Assembly (NCBI RefSeq): GCF_014192415.1
Contig: NZ_JACHXY010000002.1
Coordinates: 372,001 to 436,000 of the forward strand
From: Microbacterium proteolyticum
Lineage (GTDB): Bacteria > Actinomycetota > Actinomycetes > Actinomycetales > Microbacteriaceae
Reading direction: 5' to 3'
Length of the DNA stretch: 64,000 nt
The position numbers were made by a program, and so were the translations under genes. The notes under the pieces are model-generated. The model did not search any database and was not told the DNA's origin. It saw only the letters and a program-made list of their open reading frames with translations. Of this stretch, positions 19,924-28,891 are shown one piece after another (the stretch's first letter is position 1; each line of letters opens with the position of its first letter).

Positions 19924-19990
19924 GTTCGGGGCGGATCAGGCACCTGGGGGCGGACATCTCGCGCCCCGAACGGCCGAACGCGCCCCGAAC
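19924..19990. repeat. Three copies of GTTCGGGGCG/CGCCCCGAAC between HIT and rsmE
   Basis: One forward copy (19924-19933) and two reverse copies (19962-19971 and 19981-19990) of the same 10-mer occur within 67 bp of the 229-bp spacer. The forward and first reverse copies could form a 10-bp stem. This separates two minus-strand operons and may act in termination of the rsmE transcript. Confidence 0.5.
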
Positions 19991-20085
19991 CGGCGATCGA
20001 GCTGCTGAACGTGCTGCGTCCGACAGGCGTCAGGCCCACCTCGCCGAATCGACAGGGGTGGGGCGCGGACCGGCGGTGCCGGACG

Positions 20086-20820
20086 TCACCAGCGCCCGTG
20101 CGCCGCCGAGAGCACCGAGATGGCCGCCGCCCCCGCGGTCGACGTGCGCAGCACCGTGTCGCCGAGGCGCACGAGCCGCGCGCCGGCGTCGGTGAGCGCC
20201 GAGAGCTCCTCCGGCGCGATCCCGCCCTCGGGGCCGACCACGAGAACTACGTCGCGCCCGTCCACCGCTTCACTCGCGACGACGGTGAGGCGATCGGATG
20301 CCGAGGGCTCGAGCACGAGGACGAGCGCGGTGCCCGCCATAGTGACCAGATCGGTGGTGCGGGCGACACCCTCGACCTCCGGGATCCACGCGCGATGCGC
20401 CTGCTTGGCCGCCTCGCGGACGATCGTGCGCCAGCGGGCGATCCCCTTGTCAGCCTTGGCATCCCATCGGGAGACGCTGCGCGCGGCCTGCCACGGCACG
20501 ATCGCATCGACGCCGAGTTCGGTCGCCGCCTGCACGGCGAGCTCGTCGCGGTCGCCCTTGGCGAGCGCCTGGACGAGCACGAAGCGCGGCGCAGCCGCGG
20601 GGAGGTCCGTGCGCGCAGTCACCCGCACGTCGACCTGCTTCGGCGTCGCCGCGGTCACGATGCCCTCGAGCCATGCCCCACGTCCGTCGCCCAGCGTCAC
20701 CGTCTCGTCGACGCGGACACGGCGGACGGCCGCGGCGTGGTGCGCCTCGGATCCCGTGAGTGAGACGGCGTCGCCCGGATGAGCGGATGCCGCGTCGTCG
20801 GTGACGAAGTGCAAGGCCAC
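20086..20820 (-). CDS. rsmE: 16S rRNA (uracil-1498-N3)-methyltransferase
   Basis: A 244-residue SPOUT methyltransferase: N-terminal PUA-like domain (FVTDDAASAHPGD...LTGSEAHHAAAVRRVR), knot domain with VVGPEGGIAPEE (194-205) and LRTSTAGAAA near the C-terminus, which together form the SAM site. It methylates U1498 in helix 44 of 16S rRNA. GTG start, 2 bp beyond the dnaJ stop, in the hrcA-dnaJ-rsmE operon, so it is probably induced by heat along with the chaperone. Confidence 0.95.
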   Translation of the reverse strand: MALHFVTDDAASAHPGDAVSLTGSEAHHAAAVRRVRVDETVTLGDGRGAWLEGIVTAATPKQVDVRVTARTDLPAAAPRFVLVQALAKGDRDELAVQAATELGVDAIVPWQAARSVSRWDAKADKGIARWRTIVREAAKQAHRAWIPEVEGVARTTDLVTMAGTALVLVLEPSASDRLTVVASEAVDGRDVVLVVGPEGGIAPEELSALTDAGARLVRLGDTVLRTSTAGAAAISVLSAAHGRW

Positions 20821-20822
20821 GG

Positions 20823-21944
20823 TCAGTGCCGGAAGCGGTCGCGGAACTTGCTGAACATGCCCTGTTGGTGCTCGGCGAGCCGGGGCTTCGGGGCCTTGGT
20901 GCGCTTGGCGAACTCCTCGATGAGGGCGCGCTCACGGTGGTCGAGGCGCGTGGGGGTCACCACGTGCACGCCGACCTTGAGGTCACCGCGCTGGCTTCCG
21001 CGCAGCGGCGTGATGCCGCGGCCCTTGATGGTGAGCACGTCGCCCGACTGCACGCCCGCACGCACCTCGAGGTCGACGTCGCCGTCGAGCGACTGGATCG
21101 TCGTGGTTGCGCCGAGAATGGCATCCGGCATCGAGACCTCGAGGGTGGCGACGAGGTCGTCGCCGTCGCGGCTGAAGGCGTCGTGCGCCTCGACCGTGAT
21201 CTCGAGGTAGAGGTCACCGTTGGGGCCGCCCGCGGGACCCACCTCGCCGGAGCCGGGCAGCTGCAGGCGCAGGCCCGACTCGACGCCGGCGGGGATGTCG
21301 ACCGACACGGTGCGACGGGCCCGCACACGACCCTGGCCCTGGCAGGTGCCGCACGGGTAGGGGATGGTCGTGCCGTGCCCCTGGCACACGGTGCAGGGGG
21401 CGCTGGTGACGACGTTGCCGAGGAGGCTGCGGACGGTGCGCTGCACGTGGCCGGAGCCGTGGCAGATGTCGCAGGTGACCTCGCTGGTGCCCGGCTGGGT
21501 GCACGCGCCCTGGCACGTCTCGCAGAGCACGGCCGTGTCGACCTCGAGGTCGCGGTGGGCGCCGAACACGACGTCGCCGAGCTCGAGGGTGACGCGCACG
21601 AGGGCGTCCTGGCCGCGTTCCCGACGCGAGCGCGGACGGGGACCGCGACCCCCGCCGCCCTGGCCGCCGCCGAAGAATGTCTCGAAGATGTCGCTGAAGC
21701 CGCCGAAGCCCGCCGCTCCCCCGCCGCCGAACGGGCTCTGGTCGCCGCCCATGTCGTAGCGACGGCGCTGCTCGGGGTCGCTGAGCACGTCGTAGGCGTG
21801 GGTCACGAGCTTGAAGCGCTCCGACGCGTCGTCGCCGGGGTTCACATCGGGGTGAAGCTGGCGCGCGAGACGTCGGTACGCCTTCTTGATGTCTTCCGGG
21901 CTGGCGTCGCGTTCAACGCCCAGGACCTCGTAGTGGTCAGCCAC
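20823..21944 (-). CDS. dnaJ: Chaperone protein DnaJ (type I, second copy type)
   Basis: A 373-residue Hsp40 with a complete architecture: J domain with HPD at 31-33, Gly/Phe-rich linker (about 70-110), a zinc domain with four CxxCxGxG-like modules ([32 protein letters not shown]) and the C-terminal substrate-binding domain. It stimulates DnaK. Location after hrcA is typical of the actinobacterial DnaJ2; the dnaK-linked copy would be elsewhere. GTG start, 48 bp after hrcA. The first zinc module ends in C instead of G. Confidence 0.96.
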   Translation of the reverse strand: MADHYEVLGVERDASPEDIKKAYRRLARQLHPDVNPGDDASERFKLVTHAYDVLSDPEQRRRYDMGGDQSPFGGGGAAGFGGFSDIFETFFGGGQGGGGRGPRPRSRRERGQDALVRVTLELGDVVFGAHRDLEVDTAVLCETCQGACTQPGTSEVTCDICHGSGHVQRTVRSLLGNVVTSAPCTVCQGHGTTIPYPCGTCQGQGRVRARRTVSVDIPAGVESGLRLQLPGSGEVGPAGGPNGDLYLEITVEAHDAFSRDGDDLVATLEVSMPDAILGATTTIQSLDGDVDLEVRAGVQSGDVLTIKGRGITPLRGSQRGDLKVGVHVVTPTRLDHRERALIEEFAKRTKAPKPRLAEHQQGMFSKFRDRFRH

Positions 21945-21992
21945 AGTCGCCTTCCTGCCCGCTCTCGCGGGGTCGTTCGGGTGTGATGCTCG

Positions 21993-23033
21993 TCAGCGCG
22001 CGCTGTCGTCGTCTTCGAGCATGCGGGTCAGATAGTGGGCGACGGCACGGACCGCCGCCAGGTTCGAGGAGTAGTCCATGCGCATCGGGCCGAGGAGGCC
22101 GACCCGTGCACCGCCGGTGGAGCCGTCGTAGCGGCTCGCCAGCACGGAGGCCTCGACGAGACCGAACGGCTCGTTCTCGCGACCGATGCTCGCCGACAAC
22201 CCCTTCTCGTCGGCCACCATCTCGGTCATGAGCCGCAGCAGGGTGACCTGCTCTTCGATGGCCTCGAGCAGCGGATAGATGCTGCCACGGAAGTCCTGCT
22301 CGCGCTTGGCGAGAGTCGCGGCACCGGCCATGACGAGGCGGTCCTGGCGGAACTCCTCGAGCTCTTCGCCGACCACCCGCAGCACGGCGTCGGCGATGGC
22401 CTCGATCACGACACCCGGTCGCGGCGCGTCGGCCGTCGCGTCACCGACGCGCTGCGAGCACTCGGCGACGCTGTGGCCGACGAGCACGGCTCCCACGCGG
22501 GCGCGGAGCTGGACGATGTCGGCCTCGGTCGGCTCGGCCGGTACCAGCGCGATGCGCTGAGAGACCCGGCCGGTGTCGGTGACGAGGATGACGAGCACCC
22601 GGGGACCGCCCAGCGCGACGAGCTCGACGTGCGAGACGTTGGCCCGCGCGAACGACGGGTACTGCACGATCGCGACCTGACCCGTCAACTGCGTGAGGGC
22701 GCGCACGGTGCGCGCGAGGAGGTCGTCGAGGTCGCCCGCCTGATCGAGGAACGACGTGATGGCGCTGCGCTGCGCGCTCGAGAGCGGACGGAGTTCGGCG
22801 AGGTGGTCGACGAACACGCGATAGCCCTTGTCGGTGGGCACGCGCCCCGACGACGTGTGGGGCGCGATGATGAGTTCTTCGTCTTCGAGCAGGGCCATGT
22901 CGTTGCGGATGGTTGCCGCCGACACCCCGAATGCATGGCGATCAACGATCGCTTTGCTCCCGACGGGCTCGCGGGTGTCGACGTAGTCCTGCACGATCGC
23001 GCGGAGCACCTGAAGGCCGCGTTCCGACACCAT
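21993..23033 (-). CDS. hrcA: Heat-inducible transcription repressor HrcA
   Basis: A 346-residue repressor: winged helix-turn-helix at the N-terminus (VSAATIRNDMALLEDEELI, about 38-56), then the GAF-like domain and a C-terminal region with EAIEEQVTLLRLM. It binds CIRCE and is inactivated when GroE is titrated by misfolded protein. The ATG at 23033 follows GGGAGGAGC. A perfect CIRCE lies 17 bp upstream, so hrcA, dnaJ and rsmE are autoregulated. Confidence 0.97.
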   Translation of the reverse strand: MVSERGLQVLRAIVQDYVDTREPVGSKAIVDRHAFGVSAATIRNDMALLEDEELIIAPHTSSGRVPTDKGYRVFVDHLAELRPLSSAQRSAITSFLDQAGDLDDLLARTVRALTQLTGQVAIVQYPSFARANVSHVELVALGGPRVLVILVTDTGRVSQRIALVPAEPTEADIVQLRARVGAVLVGHSVAECSQRVGDATADAPRPGVVIEAIADAVLRVVGEELEEFRQDRLVMAGAATLAKREQDFRGSIYPLLEAIEEQVTLLRLMTEMVADEKGLSASIGRENEPFGLVEASVLASRYDGSTGGARVGLLGPMRMDYSSNLAAVRAVAHYLTRMLEDDDSAR

Positions 23034-23049
23034 GCGCTGCTCCTCCCGT

Positions 23050-23081
23050 TTGGCACTCGGCTCGATTGAGTGCCAATTCTA
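23050..23081 (-). promoter_or_regulatory. CIRCE operator with abutting -10 (hrcA promoter)
   Basis: TTGGCACTC (23050-23058), a 9-bp spacer and GAGTGCCAA (23068-23076) form a perfect CIRCE. On the minus strand a -10-like TAGAAT (23081-23076) overlaps its outer edge by one base, so transcription would start inside the operator and bound HrcA would block it. Confidence 0.92.
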
Positions 23082-23138
23082 CGGGATCGCTACGACACCG
23101 CGTCGGGGGCACGCGGCCGACACATCTCGCCTCTCCGC

Positions 23139-23292
23139 GAGAAACGCTCCAACGTGCAAGAAACGGCGCGACGGGGCGTTTCCTCCTGCCGATCGCGTGT
23201 CTCGGCGTGCGCGTTCTTCGTCAGCGAGAAACGCTCTGCCGTGTGAGAAACGGCGCGACGGGGCGTTTCTTCCTCGCGATCGCGTTTCTCGG
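23139..23292. repeat. Two 67-bp direct copies with internal inverted GAAACG motifs
   Basis: Copy 1 is 23139-23205 and copy 2 is 23226-23292 (period 87). Both begin GAGAAACGCT, contain GAAACGGCGCGACGGGGCG followed by TTTC, and end with CTCGG. Each copy is itself an inverted structure (GAGAAACG... with ...CGTTTCTC, most complete in copy 2). It lies in the non-coding gap between CIRCE and hemW. Confidence 0.7.
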
Positions 23293-23333
23293 GACCAGCC
23301 GGCGACCGCGGCTGACGAGGGCCCGAACCGCGT

Positions 23334-23390
23334 CCCGCGGACGGACCCGCCAGAACGTCCTGCCCGCGGACCGACCCGCCCGAACGTCCT
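23334..23390. repeat. 28-bp tandem duplication at the hemW 3' end
   Basis: Two copies (23334-23361, 23363-23390; period 29, two mismatches) begin CCCGCGGAC and end CGAACGTCCT or AGAACGTCCT. The second copy covers the hemW stop codon. Confidence 0.65.
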
Positions 23391-24606
23391 ATGCGGTGAG
23401 CGCCCGCACCACGGCATCCGCCAGCAGACGACCGCGGCGGGTGAGCACGATGCGTCCGCGGACGGCATCCGCCCCCTCGACGAGACCGTCGGCGATGAGG
23501 GATGCCACGGCCTTGCGCCCCTCGCCGAGCAGCTCGGACACCGCCAGGCCCTCGCGGATGCGACTGCGCAACAGCACCGACTCGAGCCGGCGGGCTGTCT
23601 CGTCGGGCCGCTCGCGCGCCGCGGCCGGAGATTCGTGCGCGGCCAGACGCTGGGCGTAGGCGGCGGGGTGCTTCACGTTCCACCAGCGGAGGCCCGCGAC
23701 GTGGCTATGGGCTCCGGGACCGAAACCCCACCAGTCGGTGCCCCTCCAGTACGCGAGGTTGTGTCGCGATCGGTGCGCCACGCCCCGCGACCAGTTCGAC
23801 ACCTCGTACCAGTCGTACCCGCCGGCCGCGAGCAGCTCGTCGGCCAGCTCGTACATGTCGGCCTGGAGATCGTCGGAGGGCGCCTCGACGACGCCCGAGC
23901 GGATCTGCCGGGCGAGCTTGGTGCCGTCTTCGACGATGAGCGCGTACGCCGAGATGTGGTCGGGCTCGAGGGCGGTGGCGGCATCGAGCGAGGCACGCCA
24001 GTCGTCGAGCGACTCCCCCGGCGCGCCGTAGATGAGGTCGACCGAGACGTCGAGTCCGGCTCGTCGCGCTGCAGCGACCGCGGTGGCGACGTTGGCCGGG
24101 TCGTGCGTGCGGTCGAGCGAGGCCAGCACGTGCGGCCGGGCGGACTGCATGCCGATGGACACGCGGGTGATCCCCGCCGACGCGAGCGTCTGCATCACGG
24201 CGTCGTCGACGGTGTCGGGATTGGCCTCGACGGTCACCTCGGCGCCGTCGGCGATCCCGAACTCGGTGCGCACGGCATCCAGCATCGTCGCGAGGTCCCC
24301 GGGCGGGAGGAGCGTGGGCGTGCCGCCACCGAAGAACACGGTGGATGCCGCGCGGCGACCGCCCGCGGCATCCATCACCGCACCTGCCAAGCGCACCTCG
24401 GCGGCGAGGGTGTCGGCGAAGTCGTCCTGGCGCGCACCGCGCAACTCGCTCGCCGTGTAGGTGTTGAAGTCGCAGTACCCGCAGCGCACCCGGCAGAACG
24501 GCACGTGCAGATACACACCGAAGTCGGTGGCGGGGTCGATGGTGAGGTCGCCGGGGAGGCGGCCGTCGGTGGGAGCGGGATCTCCGAGGGGAAGGGGCCC
24601 GCCCAT
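23389..24606 (-). CDS. hemW: Radical SAM heme chaperone HemW / coproporphyrinogen III oxidase-like
   Basis: A 405-residue radical SAM protein with the cluster motif CxxxCxxC at Cys38, Cys42 and Cys45 (HVPFCRVRCGYCDF), GGGTPTLL, and the HemN_C domain at the C-terminus. The fourth Cys typical of true HemN, placed just after the motif, is not seen, which favours HemW, a heme-binding chaperone. ATG at 24606 overlaps the DUF1990 stop by one base. Follows lepA-DUF1990, the usual actinobacterial order. Confidence 0.92.
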   Translation of the reverse strand: MGGPLPLGDPAPTDGRLPGDLTIDPATDFGVYLHVPFCRVRCGYCDFNTYTASELRGARQDDFADTLAAEVRLAGAVMDAAGGRRAASTVFFGGGTPTLLPPGDLATMLDAVRTEFGIADGAEVTVEANPDTVDDAVMQTLASAGITRVSIGMQSARPHVLASLDRTHDPANVATAVAAARRAGLDVSVDLIYGAPGESLDDWRASLDAATALEPDHISAYALIVEDGTKLARQIRSGVVEAPSDDLQADMYELADELLAAGGYDWYEVSNWSRGVAHRSRHNLAYWRGTDWWGFGPGAHSHVAGLRWWNVKHPAAYAQRLAAHESPAAARERPDETARRLESVLLRSRIREGLAVSELLGEGRKAVASLIADGLVEGADAVRGRIVLTRRGRLLADAVVRALTA

Positions 24607-25250
24607 CAGGACGTGTACAGCGGCGAGATCGCGCGCAGGTACCGCGCGAACAGCGCCTTGCGGCGGCGGCGTACGCGGCTGGTGAACAGCCGGTAGGTGG
24701 GCGCGGTCGGGCGATCGAACGCGCGCACGACGAACCAGACCTCGTCGTTGTCGCGCCATTCGAGCGAGAACAACTCCTCGCCGCTGACGATCGAGTGGCC
24801 CACCGTGCCGAGGATGAACCCGACCCGACGGGGCTCCTCGAACACCGAGATGACCCGCAGCTCGGCGTCGGCACGGTGACCGTCGACCTTGCCGTGCAGA
24901 TGCACGCCCGTGCCGGGGCTGACGAACGGCGTGCCGTCGGCGGCGAAGCGCTGCTCGGCCTCGAGGCGACTCGGGGCGACCGGCGCACCCTCGGCGTCGA
25001 ACCCGACGCCGGCGTAGCCTTCTCCGGATGCCGGGCGCACGTCGGTGATGCTGAGCTCCTCACCGCGGAGCGGCGCCCACGACAGCAACAGCTCGCCCGC
25101 GGCGACGAAACGCTCCTCGCCGCTGCCGATGCGCCATGCGTCTTCGGCGGGCACGGAGTGCTCCGGCGGATACTGCATCAGATCGGGCGCCTGGGTGGCC
25201 CCCACCGCCGCGTAATCGACCGTGTCATCGGTGAAATTCTGCCGTCGCAT
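24606..25250 (-). CDS. DUF1990 family protein
   Basis: A 214-residue protein matching the DUF1990/UPF0548 pattern, with GFILGTVGHSIVSGEELFSLEWRD-type core (about residues 150-175), VWFVVRAFDRPT and a C-terminal helix. Function is not established for the family. ATG at 25250 was chosen because the domain starts at MRRQNFTDDTVDYAAVG. It sits 25 bp after lepA and overlaps hemW, so it is in the lepA operon. Confidence 0.85.
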   Translation of the reverse strand: MRRQNFTDDTVDYAAVGATQAPDLMQYPPEHSVPAEDAWRIGSGEERFVAAGELLLSWAPLRGEELSITDVRPASGEGYAGVGFDAEGAPVAPSRLEAEQRFAADGTPFVSPGTGVHLHGKVDGHRADAELRVISVFEEPRRVGFILGTVGHSIVSGEELFSLEWRDNDEVWFVVRAFDRPTAPTYRLFTSRVRRRRKALFARYLRAISPLYTS

Positions 25251-25275
25251 GATCCACCCCTCTCGGTTGGGTGCG

Positions 25276-27120
25276 TTACTTCTTGGCCTCGACATCGCCC
25301 GACAGTGCGGCGATGAACGCCTCCTGCGGCACCTCGACACGACCCACCATCTTCATGCGCTTCTTGCCCTCTTTCTGCTTCTCGAGGAGCTTGCGCTTGC
25401 GGGTGATGTCACCGCCGTAGCACTTGGCGAGGACGTCTTTGCGGATGGCCCGGATGGTCTCACGCGCGATGATGCGGGCACCGATCGCGGCCTGGATCGG
25501 CACCTCGAACTGCTGACGCGGGATGAGCTTGCGCAGTCGCTCGGCCATGAGCGTGCCGTAGGCGTAGGCCTTCTCGCGGTGCACGATCGAGCTGAAGGCG
25601 TCGACCTTCTCGCCCTGCAGCAGGATGTCGACCTTGACCAGATCGGCGGTCTGCTGTCCGGCCGGTTCGTAGTCGAGGCTCGCGTACCCCTGCGTGCGCG
25701 ACTTGAGGTGGTCGAAGAAGTCGAACACGATCTCGCCGAGGGGCATGTGATACCGCAGCTCGACGCGGTCTTCGCTGAGGTACTCCATGCCGAGCAGGGT
25801 GCCGCGGCGCGTCTGGCACAGTTCCATGACCGTGCCGACGTAGTCCTTCGGCAGCAGGATGCCGACCTTCACGATCGGCTCCGATACCGAGGCGACGCGC
25901 CCGTCGGGGTACTCGCTGGGGTTGGTGACCGAGACGGTCTCGCCGGTGTCGGTGGTGACCTCGTACGTCACCGACGGTGCCGTGGTGATGAGGTCGAGCC
26001 CGAACTCCCGCGAGAGGCGCTCGGTGATGATCTCGAGGTGCAGCAGACCGAGGAAGCCCGCGCGGAAGCCGAAACCGAGGGCGACCGAGGTCTCGGGCTC
26101 GTACTGCAGCGACGCGTCGGACAGCTTGAGCTTGTCGAGCGCTTCGCGCAGTTCGGCGTAGTCGCTGCCGTCGATCGGGTAGATGCCCGAGAAGACCATG
26201 GGCTTCGGATCGGTGTATCCGGGCAACGCCTGGGTGGCGGGCTTGCGGTGGGTGGTGATCGTGTCGCCGACCTTCGACTGGCGCACGTCTTTCACACCGG
26301 TGATCAGGTAGCCCACCTCGCCGACGCCGAGTCCCCGGGTGGGCACCGGCTCGGGGCTGGAGACGCCGATCTCGAGCAGCTCGTGCGTCGCGGTGGTCGA
26401 CATCATCTGGATGCGCTCGCGCGGCTGCAGCGACCCGTCGATCATGCGCACGTAGGTGACCACGCCGCGGTAGGCGTCGTACACCGAGTCGAAGATCATC
26501 GCGCGCGCCGGGGCGTCGGGCTTGCCGACGGGGGCGGGGATCTTCTCGACGATGAGGTCGAGCAGTTCTTCGACGCCCATGCCGGTCTTGCCGCTCACGC
26601 GCAGCACGTCTTCGGGGTTTCCGCCGATGAGGCCCGCGAGCTCGGCCGCGTACTTCTCGGGGTCGGCGGCCGGCAGGTCGATCTTGTTCAGCACCGGGAT
26701 GATCTGCAGGTCGTTCTCGAGGGCGAGGTAGAGGTTGGCCAGCGTCTGGGCCTCGATGCCCTGAGCGGCGTCGACGAGCAGGATCGCGCCCTCGCATGCG
26801 GCGAGTGAGCGGCTGACCTCGTAGGTGAAGTCGACGTGGCCGGGCGTGTCGATCATGTTGAGGGCGAACGTGCCGTCGGCGGTGGACCACGGCATCCGGA
26901 CCGCCTGCGACTTGATGGTGATGCCGCGCTCGCGCTCGATGTCCATGCGGTCGAGGTACTGCGCACGCATGTCGCGGTCGCTGACGACGCCGGTGATCTG
27001 CAGCATGCGGTCGGCCAGCGTCGACTTGCCGTGGTCGATGTGGGCGATGATGCAGAAGTTGCGGATCTGCTCCGGCGGGGTGGCAGACGGCTCGAGGGGC
27101 TTCAGGGCGCGCGGTGACAT
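25276..27120 (-). CDS. lepA: Elongation factor 4
   Basis: A 614-residue translational GTPase. G1 AHIDHGKS (26-33), G3 DTPGHVDF, G4 NKID, then domains II, III, V and the LepA-specific C-terminal domain ending in [13 protein letters not shown]. It assists translation or ribosome biogenesis under stress. The -10-like TAGAAT (minus strand 27135-27130) is 9 nt from the ATG, so the 5' leader is at most a few bases. First gene of lepA-DUF1990-hemW. Confidence 0.98.
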   Translation of the reverse strand: MSPRALKPLEPSATPPEQIRNFCIIAHIDHGKSTLADRMLQITGVVSDRDMRAQYLDRMDIERERGITIKSQAVRMPWSTADGTFALNMIDTPGHVDFTYEVSRSLAACEGAILLVDAAQGIEAQTLANLYLALENDLQIIPVLNKIDLPAADPEKYAAELAGLIGGNPEDVLRVSGKTGMGVEELLDLIVEKIPAPVGKPDAPARAMIFDSVYDAYRGVVTYVRMIDGSLQPRERIQMMSTTATHELLEIGVSSPEPVPTRGLGVGEVGYLITGVKDVRQSKVGDTITTHRKPATQALPGYTDPKPMVFSGIYPIDGSDYAELREALDKLKLSDASLQYEPETSVALGFGFRAGFLGLLHLEIITERLSREFGLDLITTAPSVTYEVTTDTGETVSVTNPSEYPDGRVASVSEPIVKVGILLPKDYVGTVMELCQTRRGTLLGMEYLSEDRVELRYHMPLGEIVFDFFDHLKSRTQGYASLDYEPAGQQTADLVKVDILLQGEKVDAFSSIVHREKAYAYGTLMAERLRKLIPRQQFEVPIQAAIGARIIARETIRAIRKDVLAKCYGGDITRKRKLLEKQKEGKKRMKMVGRVEVPQEAFIAALSGDVEAKK

Positions 27121-27329
27121 GTTCCGTCGATTCTACGGTGGTGCGCCGACATCGCCGTCCGCGAACGCTCAGGGTCCCGCCATCCGGGTCCTCCCGAACG
27201 ACGGCGGCGGGCCCGAGATCGCACGGTCGGCGCGGGGGCACGAGCTCGTGTCGGGCGCGTGAGTGCCCTGCCATCGCGATCGTGTGACCTCCGCGCCCCG
27301 CTCACAGCTCGCGCCGCGGCACACCCTCA

Positions 27330-27335
27330 TAAAGT
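27330..27335 (+). promoter_or_regulatory. -10 element, alpha/beta hydrolase gene
   Basis: TAAAGT ends 7 nt before the ATG at 27343, consistent with leaderless transcription. Confidence 0.5.
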
Positions 27336-27342
27336 GGATGCC

Positions 27343-28065
27343 ATGACGGTCCAGGTCGTGTTCGTGCACGGCATCCGGACGTCGTCCACCATGTGGCGGG
27401 CGCAAGCGCTGCACCTGCGACAGCGCGGCAACGGCGTGATCGCCGTCGACCTTCCGGGTCACGGCACCCGCCGCGGCGAGCCCTTCACTCTCGAGGAGGC
27501 GTTCGCCACGATCGACCGGGCGGTGCGGGATGCCGCGGCCCGCGGCCCCGTGGTCCTCGTCGGGCACTCCATGGGCGGCCTGCTGTCGATGGAGTACGTC
27601 GGTCGCGACGCCCCGCCGCCGGTCGCCGCCCTCGTGGCAGCATCCTGCACCTCGCTCCCCCGGGGCCCGGGCCTCGCGACCTACCGCTTCCTCATCCGGC
27701 GCGCCGACGGTCTGCCCGACCGCGGTCTCGGGTTCACGAACCGCGTGCTCGACCTCACGCTGCCGCCCGAGACGCGCCCCGATTTCGGTGCGGGCGGGTA
27801 TGCCTTCGAGGCGCAGGACTCCGCCCTCGCGTCGCTCACGAACCTCGACCTGATGGCGTCCCTGCGCCGTATCGACGTGCCGCTGTGGTTCGTCAACGGG
27901 CAGTGGGACCAGCTCCGGCTGAACGAGAAACTGTTCACCGCCCTGGCTCCGCACGCCGAACTCATCGTGGTGCCGCGGACCACGCACATCGTCACGGCGA
28001 TGCGTCCTCGCGTGTTCAACGCCGTGCTGGACGTGGCGCTCACCACGGTCGAAGCGTCAAGCTGA
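27343..28065 (+). CDS. Alpha/beta hydrolase
   Basis: A 240-residue alpha/beta hydrolase. Oxyanion block VFVHGIRTS, nucleophile elbow GHSMGG (Ser76), acid Asp189 in NGQWDQLR and His215 in PRTTHIV form the triad. No signal peptide, so cytosolic. Substrate unknown; small ester or lactone hydrolysis is the family norm. The ATG at 27343 is 7 nt after TAAAGT, whereas an upstream in-frame GTG would precede that promoter. The rpsT promoter begins at its stop codon. Confidence 0.88.
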   Translation: MTVQVVFVHGIRTSSTMWRAQALHLRQRGNGVIAVDLPGHGTRRGEPFTLEEAFATIDRAVRDAAARGPVVLVGHSMGGLLSMEYVGRDAPPPVAALVAASCTSLPRGPGLATYRFLIRRADGLPDRGLGFTNRVLDLTLPPETRPDFGAGGYAFEAQDSALASLTNLDLMASLRRIDVPLWFVNGQWDQLRLNEKLFTALAPHAELIVVPRTTHIVTAMRPRVFNAVLDVALTTVEASS

Positions 28066-28081
28066 TAGACTTGGCCCTTGG
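28066..28081 (+). promoter_or_regulatory. rpsT promoter: -10 and conserved initiation region
   Basis: TAGACTTGGCCCTTGG starts with a -10-like TAGACT just past the hydrolase stop codon, giving a 5' UTR of roughly 105 nt. It matches 14 of 16 positions of the rplU promoter at 53315-53300. Confidence 0.6.
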
Positions 28082-28183
28082 CTTGCGTGTGGGGTTCTTC
28101 CCGACCTCCACGACCGCCGGTGCGGCGTCCCTCTACCGCTCGCCCGGCACTTCCAACACTCACTCAAACGAAAGACCGTCGAC

Positions 28184-28444
28184 GTGGCGAATATCAAGTC
28201 GCAGATCAAGCGCAACAAGACCAACGAAAAGGCGCGCGAGCGCAACAAGGCCGTCAAGAGCGAGCTGAAGACGCACGTGCGTCGCACCAAAGAGGCCGTG
28301 CTGGCCGGTGACAAGGAAGCCGCTCAGAAGGCCCTCGTCGTCGCGACCAAGAAGCTCGACAAGGCCGTGAGCAAGGGTGTCATCCACTCGAACCAGGCCG
28401 CGAACCGCAAGTCGGCCATCGCGAAGTCGGTCGCCGCTCTCTGA
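28184..28444 (+). CDS. rpsT: 30S ribosomal protein S20
   Basis: An 86-residue, Lys/Arg/Ala-rich helical protein ([17 protein letters not shown]...[13 protein letters not shown]) that is a clear S20. It binds 16S rRNA early in 30S assembly. GTG start, as is common for S20. It is transcribed alone with a 5' leader of about 105 nt and a strong terminator. Confidence 0.98.
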   Translation: MANIKSQIKRNKTNEKARERNKAVKSELKTHVRRTKEAVLAGDKEAAQKALVVATKKLDKAVSKGVIHSNQAANRKSAIAKSVAAL

Positions 28445-28464
28445 GCCGCAGCACTTCTTCGACA

Positions 28465-28500
28465 GCCCGTCCCGCATCTGCGGGGCGGGCTTCGTCGTTT
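28465..28500 (+). terminator. rpsT terminator
   Basis: GCCCGTCCCGC (28465-28475), loop ATCT, GCGGGGCGGGC (28480-28490), then TTCGTCGTTT: an 11-bp stem (one G-T pair) with a T-rich tail, 20 bp after the rpsT stop. Confidence 0.9.
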
Positions 28501-28860
28501 CCGGGGTGGGTCGTGCGTCGCTGCGGCGCGGGGTCTGCAGGTGGGCGCCTGATCGACGGTGGCCCGCGGGGGCTGCGAGGTCGCGTGCGGAGCGGGCCCC
28601 ACTCGTGCGGCCGTCGCGTCCGTGCGGAGCGGAGGAGGTCGGACGAGAGGAGGACAGATGACGGCGTTCTCGTCCTCCCCTCCCCGCATCTCCTCCCCTC
28701 GTCGCCGAACGGAACGGTGCCGTTCAGCGGTCCGGACGCGAGCGGACCGCGACAGTCGGGCCGACGGGCGGAATCGACGGGTGAGACCGACGGGCGGAAC
28801 CGACGGTTCATCGCGCGGCGTACGAACTCATTCCATCGGAGGATGCGGGCCGCGGACGCC
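28501..28860. other. Non-coding stretch between rpsT and the 81-aa gene
   Basis: No protein with recognisable features on either strand. It contains a 20-bp duplicate (28761-28780 and 28787-28806, CCGACGGGCGGAA-x-CGACGG, one mismatch) and a GAACGG...CCGTTC inverted pair around 28710-28730. A -10-like TAGCGT at 28867-28872 could serve the next gene. Confidence 0.5.
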
Positions 28861-28891
28861 CCTCCGTAGCGTGGATGCCAGGAGGTACGAC

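Noticed and set aside
23139-23292. CRISPR-like pair of repeats
   Set aside because: Only two units, 67 bp long with internal inverted symmetry and a 20-bp gap, without spacers of uniform length or cas genes.
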